Origin: Pseudanabaena sp. SR411
GTDB taxonomy: Bacteria > Cyanobacteriota > Cyanobacteriia > Pseudanabaenales > Pseudanabaenaceae
Assembly (NCBI RefSeq): GCF_002251945.1
Contig: NZ_NDHW01000173.1
Location: 1 to 52,526 of the forward strand
Reading direction: 5' to 3'
Length of the DNA: 52,526 nt
This document shows, in pieces, positions 33,219 to 40,582 of the stretch. The position numbers were made by a program, and so were the translations under genes. Each line of letters opens with the position of its first letter. Position 1 is the stretch's first letter. The notes below the pieces were generated by a model. That model saw only the letters and a list, made by a program, of their open reading frames with translations, was not told the origin of the DNA and did not search any database.

Positions 33219-33355
33219 CTGGATCGATGTAGATTAATGTGATCGCCCACTCACCCAAAACGCGATCGCCTAGAGTCGTTTGATGTTAATGAGTTAGAAT
33301 TAGAAATATACAGAAGATAGTTGTTAAAAAATTTTGTAATAGTTAAGGAAGTCTT

Positions 33356-33586
33356 ATGATGCTCTTTCAGCAAATCATTGATTCTATTGAGGGTTTATCA
33401 ATAGAAGATCAGGATTATTTGTTTGAGCTAATCCGTAAGCGGCGGATTGAGAGTCGTCGGCAGGAGATTTTGGCTAATTCTGAGGAGGTGATGAAATCAT
33501 TTGAAAATGGAACGGCAAAAAAAGGAAGTGTGGATGATTTGATCGCTGATTTACTGGGGGATGATGATGCAAGTTGTTTGGAGTAA
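33356..33586 (+). CDS. antitoxin of a RelE-type toxin-antitoxin pair
   Basis: A 76-residue acidic protein. The pattern IIDSIEGLSIEDQDYLFELI followed by RKRRIESRRQEILANSEEVM is that of small antitoxins paired with RelE/YafQ-like toxins in cyanobacteria: an N-terminal helical part that should dimerise and perhaps bind DNA, then a C-terminal region (FENGTAKKGSVDDLIADLLGDD) expected to wrap the toxin. A purine-rich AAGGA lies about 7 bases before the ATG. Its 3' end overlaps the toxin gene by 26 bases, the usual coupled arrangement. Autoregulation is expected from the family but no operator is evident. Confidence 0.8.
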   Translation: MMLFQQIIDSIEGLSIEDQDYLFELIRKRRIESRRQEILANSEEVMKSFENGTAKKGSVDDLIADLLGDDDASCLE

Positions 33587-33848
33587 CGGATTTAAACGGT
33601 CTTTCAAAAAAATTACAAAGAAAAATCCACAATTAACTGAGCCAATTGTAAAAGCATTAAAGCTGGTGGGAGATGATCCATTTACACCTTTATTAAAGTC
33701 TCATAAGTTGGGAGGGAATTTAGCTGGATTATGGTCTTGTTCTGTTGCTTATGATTGTAGGATTGTTTTTAGATTTTCTGAAGATGAAGAGTTGGTGGAG
33801 ATGGTGATTTTTTGGGTTGATATTGGGAGTCATGATGAGGTTTATTAA
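33561..33848 (+). CDS. RelE/YafQ-type mRNA interferase toxin
   Basis: About 93-95 residues. The core, VWSNGFKRSFKKITKKNPQL followed by HKLGGNLAGLWSCSVAYDCR and IVFRF, is that of ribosome-dependent endoribonuclease toxins (RelE/StbE/YafQ), with the basic patch and the Y-D-C-R-I-V-F strand intact and a C-terminal IFWVDIGSHDEVY where family members place a catalytic His/Tyr. Three ATGs in a row (33561, 33564, 33567) are possible starts; GGGGG at 33556-33560 favours the last. The gene looks intact, and overlaps its antitoxin by about 26 bases. Confidence 0.88.
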   Translation: MMMQVVWSNGFKRSFKKITKKNPQLTEPIVKALKLVGDDPFTPLLKSHKLGGNLAGLWSCSVAYDCRIVFRFSEDEELVEMVIFWVDIGSHDEVY

Positions 33849-34010
33849 ATAGTGATCGCCCAATCAACCACCACCAAAACACGATCGCCCAATCATCCCA
33901 TCAAAACCACGATCACCAAATCACCCACAAAAAAGTACAACGCGATCGCCCAATCACCCAACAAAAACACGATCGCCCAACCACTCACCAAAAAACAACA
34001 CGATCATGAT
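33849..34010. repeat. HIP1-containing minisatellite downstream of the toxin gene
   Basis: About five imperfect units of 27-33 bases, each of the form (A/G)CGATCGCCCAATCACCCA followed by an A/C-rich tail, fill the gap between the toxin and the next gene. A further one and a half units (GTGATCGCCCACTCACCCAA, then AACGCGATCGCC) lie upstream of the antitoxin at about 33239-33270. The strand is strongly C/A-biased. Unit length varies, so it is not a CRISPR. Confidence 0.75.
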
Positions 34011-34011
34011 G

Positions 34012-35736
34012 TTAAGCATTGCACTCTTTTACTATCGCCAAACATAGCATTACGTGCATTAGCCTGTCAGCTATCGAATCATTAAATTCTTCTATTGGAC
34101 TCATACCATGACATACTTTATTTCTTATATTCCAACCGCGTTGATCGGATAGTAAAATCCTCAGATAAAAAGCTATATCCTCACCAAAATAATCCTTGAC
34201 TATATCATCACGAAGTAGAGCATCTAAAGTTTTAAATTTAAATCCATCATAGTTATTTTCCACTACAAGAAGTCCACCCTTTAACTTTACTAATGTACGA
34301 ATAGCAGCTTCAATTTGAGGAACAAATAAATGAATTGCTGTTATATAGTCTTCTATAAAAAAAGCTAAAATGCCTTTTTCAACAATACTCTGCTTAGATT
34401 TGTCAAAAAGAGGAGAGCGATAAAACAATGCTAGGTAATCCTCAGCTTTAGGATTATATTTTTCTGTCAACCTAACAAATAAATGATGCAAAATCAATGA
34501 GTTTTCACCCATGCTTTTACATAGCTGGCTTACATCAAAATCACTAGGATCAGTCATTTTTGCTATAGGTATTCCCCTATGATCGTATGACACAATAGTA
34601 GATGAAGCAGTAAATGGATCAATCTTTTGAACTTCATCTATTTTAGGGATAAACTGATGTGTAATTCTATATAGGGCATTGTCAAAGCCCCCTTCAATCA
34701 TAGTAACCACATACTGATCTAAACTTTCTTTGGAAATTTCCATGCTTTGAACGAATAACTGCATATTTTTAATAACTCCTGAACCAACTTCGGTAATTTT
34801 TTTAGAAATATTTTCAGCTTCATCCTTCAAATTAAATTGAATATAAATTTCATGTAAATGTTGATAATGAAAAGATTGCAACAATTCATCCTGTCCTTGA
34901 AAGAATAATTCAAAGCTTCTTCCAACAGTTGTGATAATTCGCTTAACATCTTCCAGTCGATTTTGAGATCGGTAGTATTTTGCTAGTGGGATGCCTACTG
35001 ATTCACATATCTGAAATGAGTAATTATTAGTGGATACATATACAAATCTTGCTTCTAAATCTGATACTAACTTTTCTTTCTGTTCTTCCCTGAGTAATTT
35101 CTCTTTGCCCAGTACGAACAAGTCAAAGCAAAATCCTAAAAGTGTTGATGCAGATTTTTCTGTTATACGATCTTCAAGTCGTATAGCTGCATCAATACAA
35201 CTTTCTATTAAAGGGGTATTTCTAATTGAACAGGCTACCTTGTATGCCCTAATTATTTTTGTTTTTTGGATAGTTTCTATATGACGCTCACACACATCTT
35301 TATCACATATTGCAATCAGGGATTCAACATAAATAACTACTGTTTTATAGTTTGGTTTTCTACTTCTACCTAAAACTTTTTGTGTTAAGTCGTATACTAA
35401 ACCTGAATACCTAGCTTTCATGATAAGATTGTTTGTCTTTTCTGCTCGATTCTCCCAATAACTAAGCATCTCTTCTGTTATGACAGACAAACTAGGACTT
35501 TCATAAATTTGTCCATCCCTAATTACGGGACCAAATGCAGGTCGATAATAAGTTCCCCATCCAGAATATAAATTTTCGTTGGTTTCATGAAATAAGAATG
35601 CAATTTTTTCGCTCTCTAACTCGAAGCTTTCATCTCCACTACTAATAGAGTTTATTTTACTTGAAATAGAGGAATCAGTAGTAAATTGCTCTGATATATC
35701 TAATTCATTCAATAATTTTTCTAATTCTTGATTCAT
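34012..35736 (-). CDS. DUF4209-like protein with HEPN-type R-x4-H motif
   Basis: A 574-residue, mostly helical protein of unknown function. The C-terminal 120 residues (FVPQIEAAIRTLVKLKGGLL ... LLSDQRGWNIRNKVCHGM) match what I know of the DUF4209 family, and R538-NKVC-H543 has the R-x4-H spacing of the HEPN RNase active site. The rest is alpha-helical repeats with no catalytic motif I recognise. No signal peptide or membrane segment. The coding region is AT-rich and contains no HIP1 octamer over 1.7 kb, unlike the neighbours, which suggests recent acquisition. DUF4209 proteins are often found near defence genes; a role in anti-phage immunity or abortive infection is inference. The ATG at 35736 is preferred over a GTG at 35760. 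Confidence 0.65.
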   Translation of the reverse strand: MNQELEKLLNELDISEQFTTDSSISSKINSISSGDESFELESEKIAFLFHETNENLYSGWGTYYRPAFGPVIRDGQIYESPSLSVITEEMLSYWENRAEKTNNLIMKARYSGLVYDLTQKVLGRSRKPNYKTVVIYVESLIAICDKDVCERHIETIQKTKIIRAYKVACSIRNTPLIESCIDAAIRLEDRITEKSASTLLGFCFDLFVLGKEKLLREEQKEKLVSDLEARFVYVSTNNYSFQICESVGIPLAKYYRSQNRLEDVKRIITTVGRSFELFFQGQDELLQSFHYQHLHEIYIQFNLKDEAENISKKITEVGSGVIKNMQLFVQSMEISKESLDQYVVTMIEGGFDNALYRITHQFIPKIDEVQKIDPFTASSTIVSYDHRGIPIAKMTDPSDFDVSQLCKSMGENSLILHHLFVRLTEKYNPKAEDYLALFYRSPLFDKSKQSIVEKGILAFFIEDYITAIHLFVPQIEAAIRTLVKLKGGLLVVENNYDGFKFKTLDALLRDDIVKDYFGEDIAFYLRILLSDQRGWNIRNKVCHGMSPIEEFNDSIADRLMHVMLCLAIVKECNA

Positions 35737-35854
35737 AACTTTTTCGTTGAGATTTAACACTTCTAATCTAGTTATTTAAATAAATATTTTACTTAGTCTA
35801 ATTATAGGGTATTTAGCTAGATTTTATTTTTGCGTCAATACCCTACACTGCTAT

Positions 35855-37366
35855 TTATTTCAACCTCTCAATTAACCGATCGCCTACTCTTAAAGCATTA
35901 GCAATAATCGTCAAAGCAGGACTCACCGCCGCATTAGATGGAAAGAAACTGCCATCTACCACATAGAGATTATCGAGATCGTGAGCGCGGCAATCGCGAT
36001 CTAAAACGGAAGTTAAAGGATCATCACCAAAGCGACAGGTTCCGCATTGATTGGCGACCACTTGCAAAGGCGACTCAGAACGGGGATGCAGGAACCCAGT
36101 ACGGAAGCCATCTAGGGATTTCTCGATATTTTTTAACACATCAGTCCAGCGATAAATTAAGCGATCGTGGGCTTCTGTATTATTGGGATTGTAATCGATA
36201 TGGATTTTATTATTTTCAAGGCGCACCCGATTATTCGAGTCTGGCAAATCCTCCGTTTGCGCCCACCAACCGATTGAATGGGTGGCTAACTGCTTCAGTC
36301 CAAAGTTGGGCATGAGCCGCGCCACAATGGAGAATACGGGAGGAGATTCGGCAAAAATGATGTCGGTGAGCAGTCCGCCAGAGTTCTGAATATGTCCCAT
36401 TGGATAGGGAAAATCCGCATCACCCCAATAGAAATCATTCACATAAATAGACTTTTGGAAAGAACCATTATTGGGCTTTGTGCTGAGTTGGACTACTGAT
36501 GACAAGAGGCTTTTCATCAAATTCCGTCCCACTTGATCGGAGCTATTGGCAAGCCCTTTGGGATGGGAATCATTAGTCGATCGCAACAGCAACGCCGCCG
36601 AATTGATTGCACCACAGGCAAGTACAACGATATCGCCTAAAAAGAGATAGGACTGTCCGCCCACTTCCGCTTCTACACCCTTCACCGATCGCCCCGATGG
36701 ATTGGTATGTAAAGCGATGACTTTGGCTTGGGTTTTCAAGGTGACATTTGCCGACTTTAAGGCAGGAACGAGGCAGCTTTCTTCAGAGTCGCTAGTGGGG
36801 TCATCTTCTTGACGGGTCAAGCCGAGGGGAATTGTGGAGGGATGCAAACCTTGATTGGCGATCGCCTCATAGATCTTCTGGATCTCAGGCTCATGACTAA
36901 CCGCAGGATAGGGATAATCAGCGCTGTGAGTTGGTTCGGTACTGTCAGTTTGGGACTCACCATGTACCTTATAGAGATTTTCGGCTTCGGTGTAATAAGG
37001 CTCAAATTCGTCATACTTCACACACCACTCAGGGGAAATACCTGCTTGATGGGTGACTTCTACAAAGTCCTTCTCGCGCCGCCGCAATAGAGCCGCACCA
37101 TAGATTTTAGTGTTCCCACCGATCGCATAGTTAGTTTGCGGGGAAAATGGCTCGCCTGTGTGGTCATACCATTGTTCAGGAGCATGATAGCGATCGCGCT
37201 GAAAGATATCGATATTACTGCGATTCTGTTCTTCGAGAGGCATATAGTCACCACGTTCCAGAATCAGGATTTTCTTACCTGTGGAAGCCAGTTTATAGGC
37301 AATGGTTCCACCACCGGCACCAGTTCCCACAATAATCACATCGTAATAATGGTCATCAATAATCAT
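35855..37366 (-). CDS. GMC-family FAD-dependent oxidoreductase
   Basis: A 503-residue flavoprotein. The ADP-binding fold DVIIVGTGAGGGTIAYKLAS with the acidic ILERGDYM is at the N-terminus, the GMC signature region YAIGGNTKIYGAALLRRREK follows near residue 80, and the second GMC signature LACGAINSAALLLRSTND is near 255. The C-domain has ANQCGTCRFGDDPLTSVLD and VVDGSFFPSNAAVSPALTII. Where many GMC enzymes have a catalytic His (HQ-x-GT) this one has Asn, and the usual second His/Asn site reads S-N-A-A-V-S-P. It probably oxidises an alcohol or polyol; the substrate is unknown. It is transcribed in the same direction as the oxidase operon, 313 bases downstream of ctaE across a duplicated palindrome, so co-transcription is doubtful. 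Confidence 0.88.
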   Translation of the reverse strand: MIIDDHYYDVIIVGTGAGGGTIAYKLASTGKKILILERGDYMPLEEQNRSNIDIFQRDRYHAPEQWYDHTGEPFSPQTNYAIGGNTKIYGAALLRRREKDFVEVTHQAGISPEWCVKYDEFEPYYTEAENLYKVHGESQTDSTEPTHSADYPYPAVSHEPEIQKIYEAIANQGLHPSTIPLGLTRQEDDPTSDSEESCLVPALKSANVTLKTQAKVIALHTNPSGRSVKGVEAEVGGQSYLFLGDIVVLACGAINSAALLLRSTNDSHPKGLANSSDQVGRNLMKSLLSSVVQLSTKPNNGSFQKSIYVNDFYWGDADFPYPMGHIQNSGGLLTDIIFAESPPVFSIVARLMPNFGLKQLATHSIGWWAQTEDLPDSNNRVRLENNKIHIDYNPNNTEAHDRLIYRWTDVLKNIEKSLDGFRTGFLHPRSESPLQVVANQCGTCRFGDDPLTSVLDRDCRAHDLDNLYVVDGSFFPSNAAVSPALTIIANALRVGDRLIERLK

Positions 37367-37399
37367 TGGGTTTCCTTCTCTAATTCATAGGTTCTGTCA

Positions 37400-37710
37400 T
37401 AAGCGGAGGTTCGATCCCCCTGCCTTCGGCATCCCCCTTAAAAAGGGGGACTCAATTATTTGAATTTTCTAAACTGTCTAAAGCCCCCCTTTACAAGGGG
37501 GGTAGGGGGGATCGAATTATTGCCACACATAAATCAACGTAAACAACATATCCAATCTGCTGTAAGCGGAGGTTCGATCCCCCTGCCTTCGGCATCCCCC
37601 TTAAAAAGGGGGACTCAATTATTTGAATTTTCTAAACTGTCTAAAGCCCCCCTTTACAAGGGGGGTAGGGGGGATCGAATTATTGCCACACATAAATCAA
37701 CGTAAACAAC
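37400..37710. repeat. 163-bp tandem duplication covering the 3' end of ctaE
   Basis: Bases 37400-37547 and 37563-37710 are identical over 148 bp; with a 15-bp joint the repeat period is 163 bp. The right copy includes the last ten or so codons and stop of ctaE; the left copy carries the same codons as a detached relic (37517-37547). Each copy contains a family-C palindrome (37411-37515 and 37574-37678), GATCCCCC...CCCCCTTAAAAAGGGGG...AAAGCCCCCC, ending in GGGGGGATCGA. The absence of any mismatch implies a recent event. Confidence 0.9.
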
Positions 37711-38294
37711 GCAATCCAAATCACATCGACAAAATGCCAGAATAGCGAGGTTGCCTCAATGCCATATAAACCTTTATCATATTCATTGGGAATGAACGAT
37801 CGCACTAACATGATTAACTGCAACAGCACACCCGTTAAAACGTGCAGACCATGAAAGCCTGTTAGCAAATAGAAACTACCGCCAAATACACCATCACCAA
37901 AGCTAAAGGCTAAACCACTCCATTCCACTGCTTGACCGTAAAGGAAATAACTACCCATAGCGATCGTTAGCAACCAGAAGGCGCGAAAGCCCCAAAGTTG
38001 CTTTTTATGGAGAAATTTCTCAGCGATATAGATGGTGAAACTGCTGGAAACTAAAATCACAGTGTTAATTGCAGGTTCCCGAATTTCTAAACCTGTGACA
38101 CCATCAGGCAACCAATTGAGGGATGTCGTTTTATAGACAATATAGGCTGCGAAAAAGCTCAAGAAGATGACGCTTTCGGAAAGTAGGAATACCACAAAGC
38201 CAAATAGCCGATTGTCGGGATGCTCACTATGGGAGGATTCGTGGGTAACTTCCAAAATGGGATTGTCGCTAACAGAAGTATCAACTGGTTGCAT
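37680..38294 (-). CDS. ctaE: heme-copper oxidase subunit III (ARTO type)
   Basis: A 204-residue protein with about five transmembrane segments, matching cyanobacterial subunit III (HPDNRLFGFVVFLLSESVIF near the N-terminus, GSFYLLTGFHGLHVLTGVLL in the middle, LYGIEATSLFWHFVDVIWIA near the end). It has no redox centre; it stabilises subunit I and the proton-uptake path. Its ATG overlaps the ctaD stop by 14 bases. Its last ten codons are part of a 163-bp tandem duplication, but the gene itself is intact and ends at the normal point for the family (IYVWQ). Confidence 0.94.
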   Translation of the reverse strand: MQPVDTSVSDNPILEVTHESSHSEHPDNRLFGFVVFLLSESVIFLSFFAAYIVYKTTSLNWLPDGVTGLEIREPAINTVILVSSSFTIYIAEKFLHKKQLWGFRAFWLLTIAMGSYFLYGQAVEWSGLAFSFGDGVFGGSFYLLTGFHGLHVLTGVLLQLIMLVRSFIPNEYDKGLYGIEATSLFWHFVDVIWIALFTLIYVWQ

Positions 38295-39960
38295 GATTTA
38301 CCTCCAACTTATCAGGATTAGAAACTAAGGGTTCATCTTTGCCATAGCCGTAGGGTTCGGAAATTACAATCGGTAACTCCTCAAAGTTCTCATGGGATGG
38401 AGGCGAAGAAATTAGCCATTCCAAACCGATCGCTCGCCAAGGATTTTTGGGAGCTTTTTCTCCCTGTACCCAAGAGCCAATCATATTGAGCAAGAATGGC
38501 AATGTCGATACTCCCAAGAGAAAGCCGCCTAAACTAGCAATCACATTCCAGAAAGCAAACTCTGGATCGTAGGAGGCAACGCGGCGGGGCATTCCCTGCA
38601 AACCGAGGGGATGCATCGGAAAGAAACAGGCATTTGTACCGATAAAGGTAAGGATGAAATGGAGCTTCCCTAAACCTTCGGAATACATTCTGCCAGTCAT
38701 TTTGGGGAACCAATGATACAGCGCTGCGTAGATTCCCATGACCACTGCGCCGTAAATTACATAATGGAAATGTCCGACCACAAAGTAAGTATTATTCACA
38801 TGAATATCGACGGGAACAGAAGCCAGCATGATGCCTGTGATTCCTGCGAATACGAACATCACCATCGCACCTAAGCCAAATAGCATCGCCGTAGTTAGCT
38901 TGATTTTGCCGCCCCAGATCGTTGCCACCCAAGCGAAAACCTTGATCCCTGTCGGTACAGAAATCAACATTGTCGTCGCCATAAAGAGCATCCGCATCCA
39001 GCTAGGCGTGCCACTGGCAAACATATGATGCACCCACACAATGCCACTTAATCCTGTAATGATTAAGGAAGACACTGCCACGACTTTGTAACCAAAGAGA
39101 GGCTTACGTGCATAGACAGGGAAAATCTCTGAGAAAATCCCAAACACTGGCAAAGCAATCACATAGACGGCGGGATGAGAATAGAACCAGAAAAAATGTT
39201 GAAAGAGAACGGGATCGCCGCCTTTGGCTGGATCGAAAAAGCTTGTCCCAAAAGTCAAGTCAGACAACAACATCACCGCTCCTGCGGTCAAGGCTGGCAA
39301 TCCAATTAACTGGATGATTTGCGCGGCGAGGACTGTCCACACAAACACAGGCATTTTGAACCAAGTCATGCCCGTAGTTCGCATTCGGAAAATCGTAGTC
39401 ACAAAGTTAATCGCACCCATAATCGAAGAAACGCCCGAAATGGCGACTGAAACTAACCAAAGGAACTGACCATTAACAATATTCCCTGTCGGATTTTGCA
39501 AACTCACTGGCGGATAAGCCCACCAGCCAGATTGCGAAGATCCCCCAGGCACAAAGAAGCTTGCCATCAGGATTACTCCAAATACAGGAACCATCCAAAA
39601 GGCGATCGCATTTAACTTAGGGAAAGCCATATCACGAGCGCCGATCATCAATGGCACTAGGTAATTTGATATTCCTAAAAGTACGGGAAATGTCCAGAGA
39701 AACAGCATGATCGTGCCATGCATCGTGAACATGGAGTTATACACAGCGCGATCGACTAAATCCGATTCAGGTGTAATCAGTTCACCCCTGATCACCATTG
39801 CGAGAACACCACCAATGAGAAAGAAGAAAAAAGAAGTAACAATATATTGAATCCCAATCACTTTATGATCGGTACTAAATCCAAAAAATCGCCGCCAGTC
39901 TTCGGGTTGCTCAGACTGAGGTGGAAGATCGGCGATCGCATCAATAGAAATGTTTGCCAT
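38281..39960 (-). CDS. ctaD: heme-copper oxidase subunit I (ARTO type)
   Basis: A 559-residue, 12-helix catalytic subunit. Heme and copper ligands are present: H81 (MHGTIMLF), CuB ligands H262, H311 and H312, the cross-linked Y266, and the heme ligands H397 and H399 (VVGHFHY). The motif YSHPAVY (260-266) in place of GHPEVY marks an A2-type proton-pumping enzyme that uses a Tyr-Ser pair instead of the conserved Glu. It reduces oxygen to water in the thylakoid or cytoplasmic membrane. Since the partner subunit II lacks CuA, electrons probably come from quinol rather than cytochrome c. Fifth gene of a six-gene leftward operon. Confidence 0.95.
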   Translation of the reverse strand: MANISIDAIADLPPQSEQPEDWRRFFGFSTDHKVIGIQYIVTSFFFFLIGGVLAMVIRGELITPESDLVDRAVYNSMFTMHGTIMLFLWTFPVLLGISNYLVPLMIGARDMAFPKLNAIAFWMVPVFGVILMASFFVPGGSSQSGWWAYPPVSLQNPTGNIVNGQFLWLVSVAISGVSSIMGAINFVTTIFRMRTTGMTWFKMPVFVWTVLAAQIIQLIGLPALTAGAVMLLSDLTFGTSFFDPAKGGDPVLFQHFFWFYSHPAVYVIALPVFGIFSEIFPVYARKPLFGYKVVAVSSLIITGLSGIVWVHHMFASGTPSWMRMLFMATTMLISVPTGIKVFAWVATIWGGKIKLTTAMLFGLGAMVMFVFAGITGIMLASVPVDIHVNNTYFVVGHFHYVIYGAVVMGIYAALYHWFPKMTGRMYSEGLGKLHFILTFIGTNACFFPMHPLGLQGMPRRVASYDPEFAFWNVIASLGGFLLGVSTLPFLLNMIGSWVQGEKAPKNPWRAIGLEWLISSPPSHENFEELPIVISEPYGYGKDEPLVSNPDKLEVNHATS

Positions 39961-40025
39961 AACGAATAAGATTAACTAAGAATTTTGGGAACGGATGAGA
40001 TGCTAAATTAATTGAAGCCTGATCG

Positions 40026-40553
40026 CTATCTGGCATAAAATCCACTAGGACAAGTAAATTTTCCACCATTGAATACAGGCTTAGGTGGCTTATCGAAAGT
40101 ACTTCCTTCAGCTATACATAGAACTGAATCAGTAGCTTTCCGTTTCTCGTCATAGGCAACAGCACCTACAAGAGCATATATCTTGGCTTTAGTGAGTCCT
40201 AGCCCAAATAGGTCAGTTGGAACTTCCCTTGGGGTTGCATAGATATAAACGCGATCGCTAGTTACTTCTGTAGAGAAAAGATAACGATTCGTTTTTTCAG
40301 GGATCGGTGGAATATTCATGGCCTCAGCAGATTTGCTAAAACTCTGATTTTCTAGGTGATAAGCCTGTTGGGATCTGATATAAGTACCAGTTGTTTGTAA
40401 TGCAGGATTACCACAAGCACAACTGATCGGAACTTGAATAAAACAAATCCCAATCCCCAAAGGAATTGCACCCATAGCAGTCAATGCCATTATTCGTTTA
40501 GGATTTCGTTTGCGAGAACCTTCTTCGAGATTATTTTCCAACGGCTCAGACAT
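40026..40553 (-). CDS. membrane-anchored type IV pilin-like protein inside the oxidase operon
   Basis: A 175-residue protein. Residues 1-25 are hydrophilic and basic (SRKRNPKR), then a single hydrophobic segment (about 22-42, MALTAMGAIPLGIGICFIQV), then an extracytoplasmic domain. This domain resembles the C-terminal part of cyanobacterial pilin-like G/H proteins: IRSQQAYHLENQSFSKSAEA, a YLFSTEVTSDRVYIYATPR strand, LTKAKIYALVGAVAYDE and a Cys pair near the end (VLCIAEGS...FTCPSGF). No prepilin peptidase site (G-F-T-L-x-E) is seen, so it is unlikely to be a real pilin. The ATG at 40553 has a good GGAGGT six bases upstream. It lies between ctaC and ctaD, 29 and 65 bases away, so it should be co-expressed with the oxidase. 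Confidence 0.7.
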   Translation of the reverse strand: MSEPLENNLEEGSRKRNPKRIMALTAMGAIPLGIGICFIQVPISCACGNPALQTTGTYIRSQQAYHLENQSFSKSAEAMNIPPIPEKTNRYLFSTEVTSDRVYIYATPREVPTDLFGLGLTKAKIYALVGAVAYDEKRKATDSVLCIAEGSTFDKPPKPVFNGGKFTCPSGFYAR

Positions 40554-40582
40554 AAGTTGACCTCCATAACTAGTTGGAATAT

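Noticed and set aside
33849-34010. Possible CRISPR-like array
   Set aside because: The units differ in length and sequence, have no constant-length spacers, and are built around the HIP1 octamer; no cas gene is near. It is a degenerate minisatellite.
33852-34085. 77-codon open frame through the minisatellite
   Set aside because: It translates only the repeat units (IAQSP/TKK-type) and runs into the antisense end of the next gene; no independent start signal or family match.
37400-37430. tRNA-like T arm (GGTTCGATCCCC)
   Set aside because: The rest of a cloverleaf is missing. The string is simply part of the GATCCCCC palindrome and occurs twice because of the tandem duplication.
37460-37705. 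81-codon frame containing the PPFTRGVGG motif
   Set aside because: This is the usual false translation of the CCCCCTT...GGGGG palindromic repeat, read twice through the duplicated segment.
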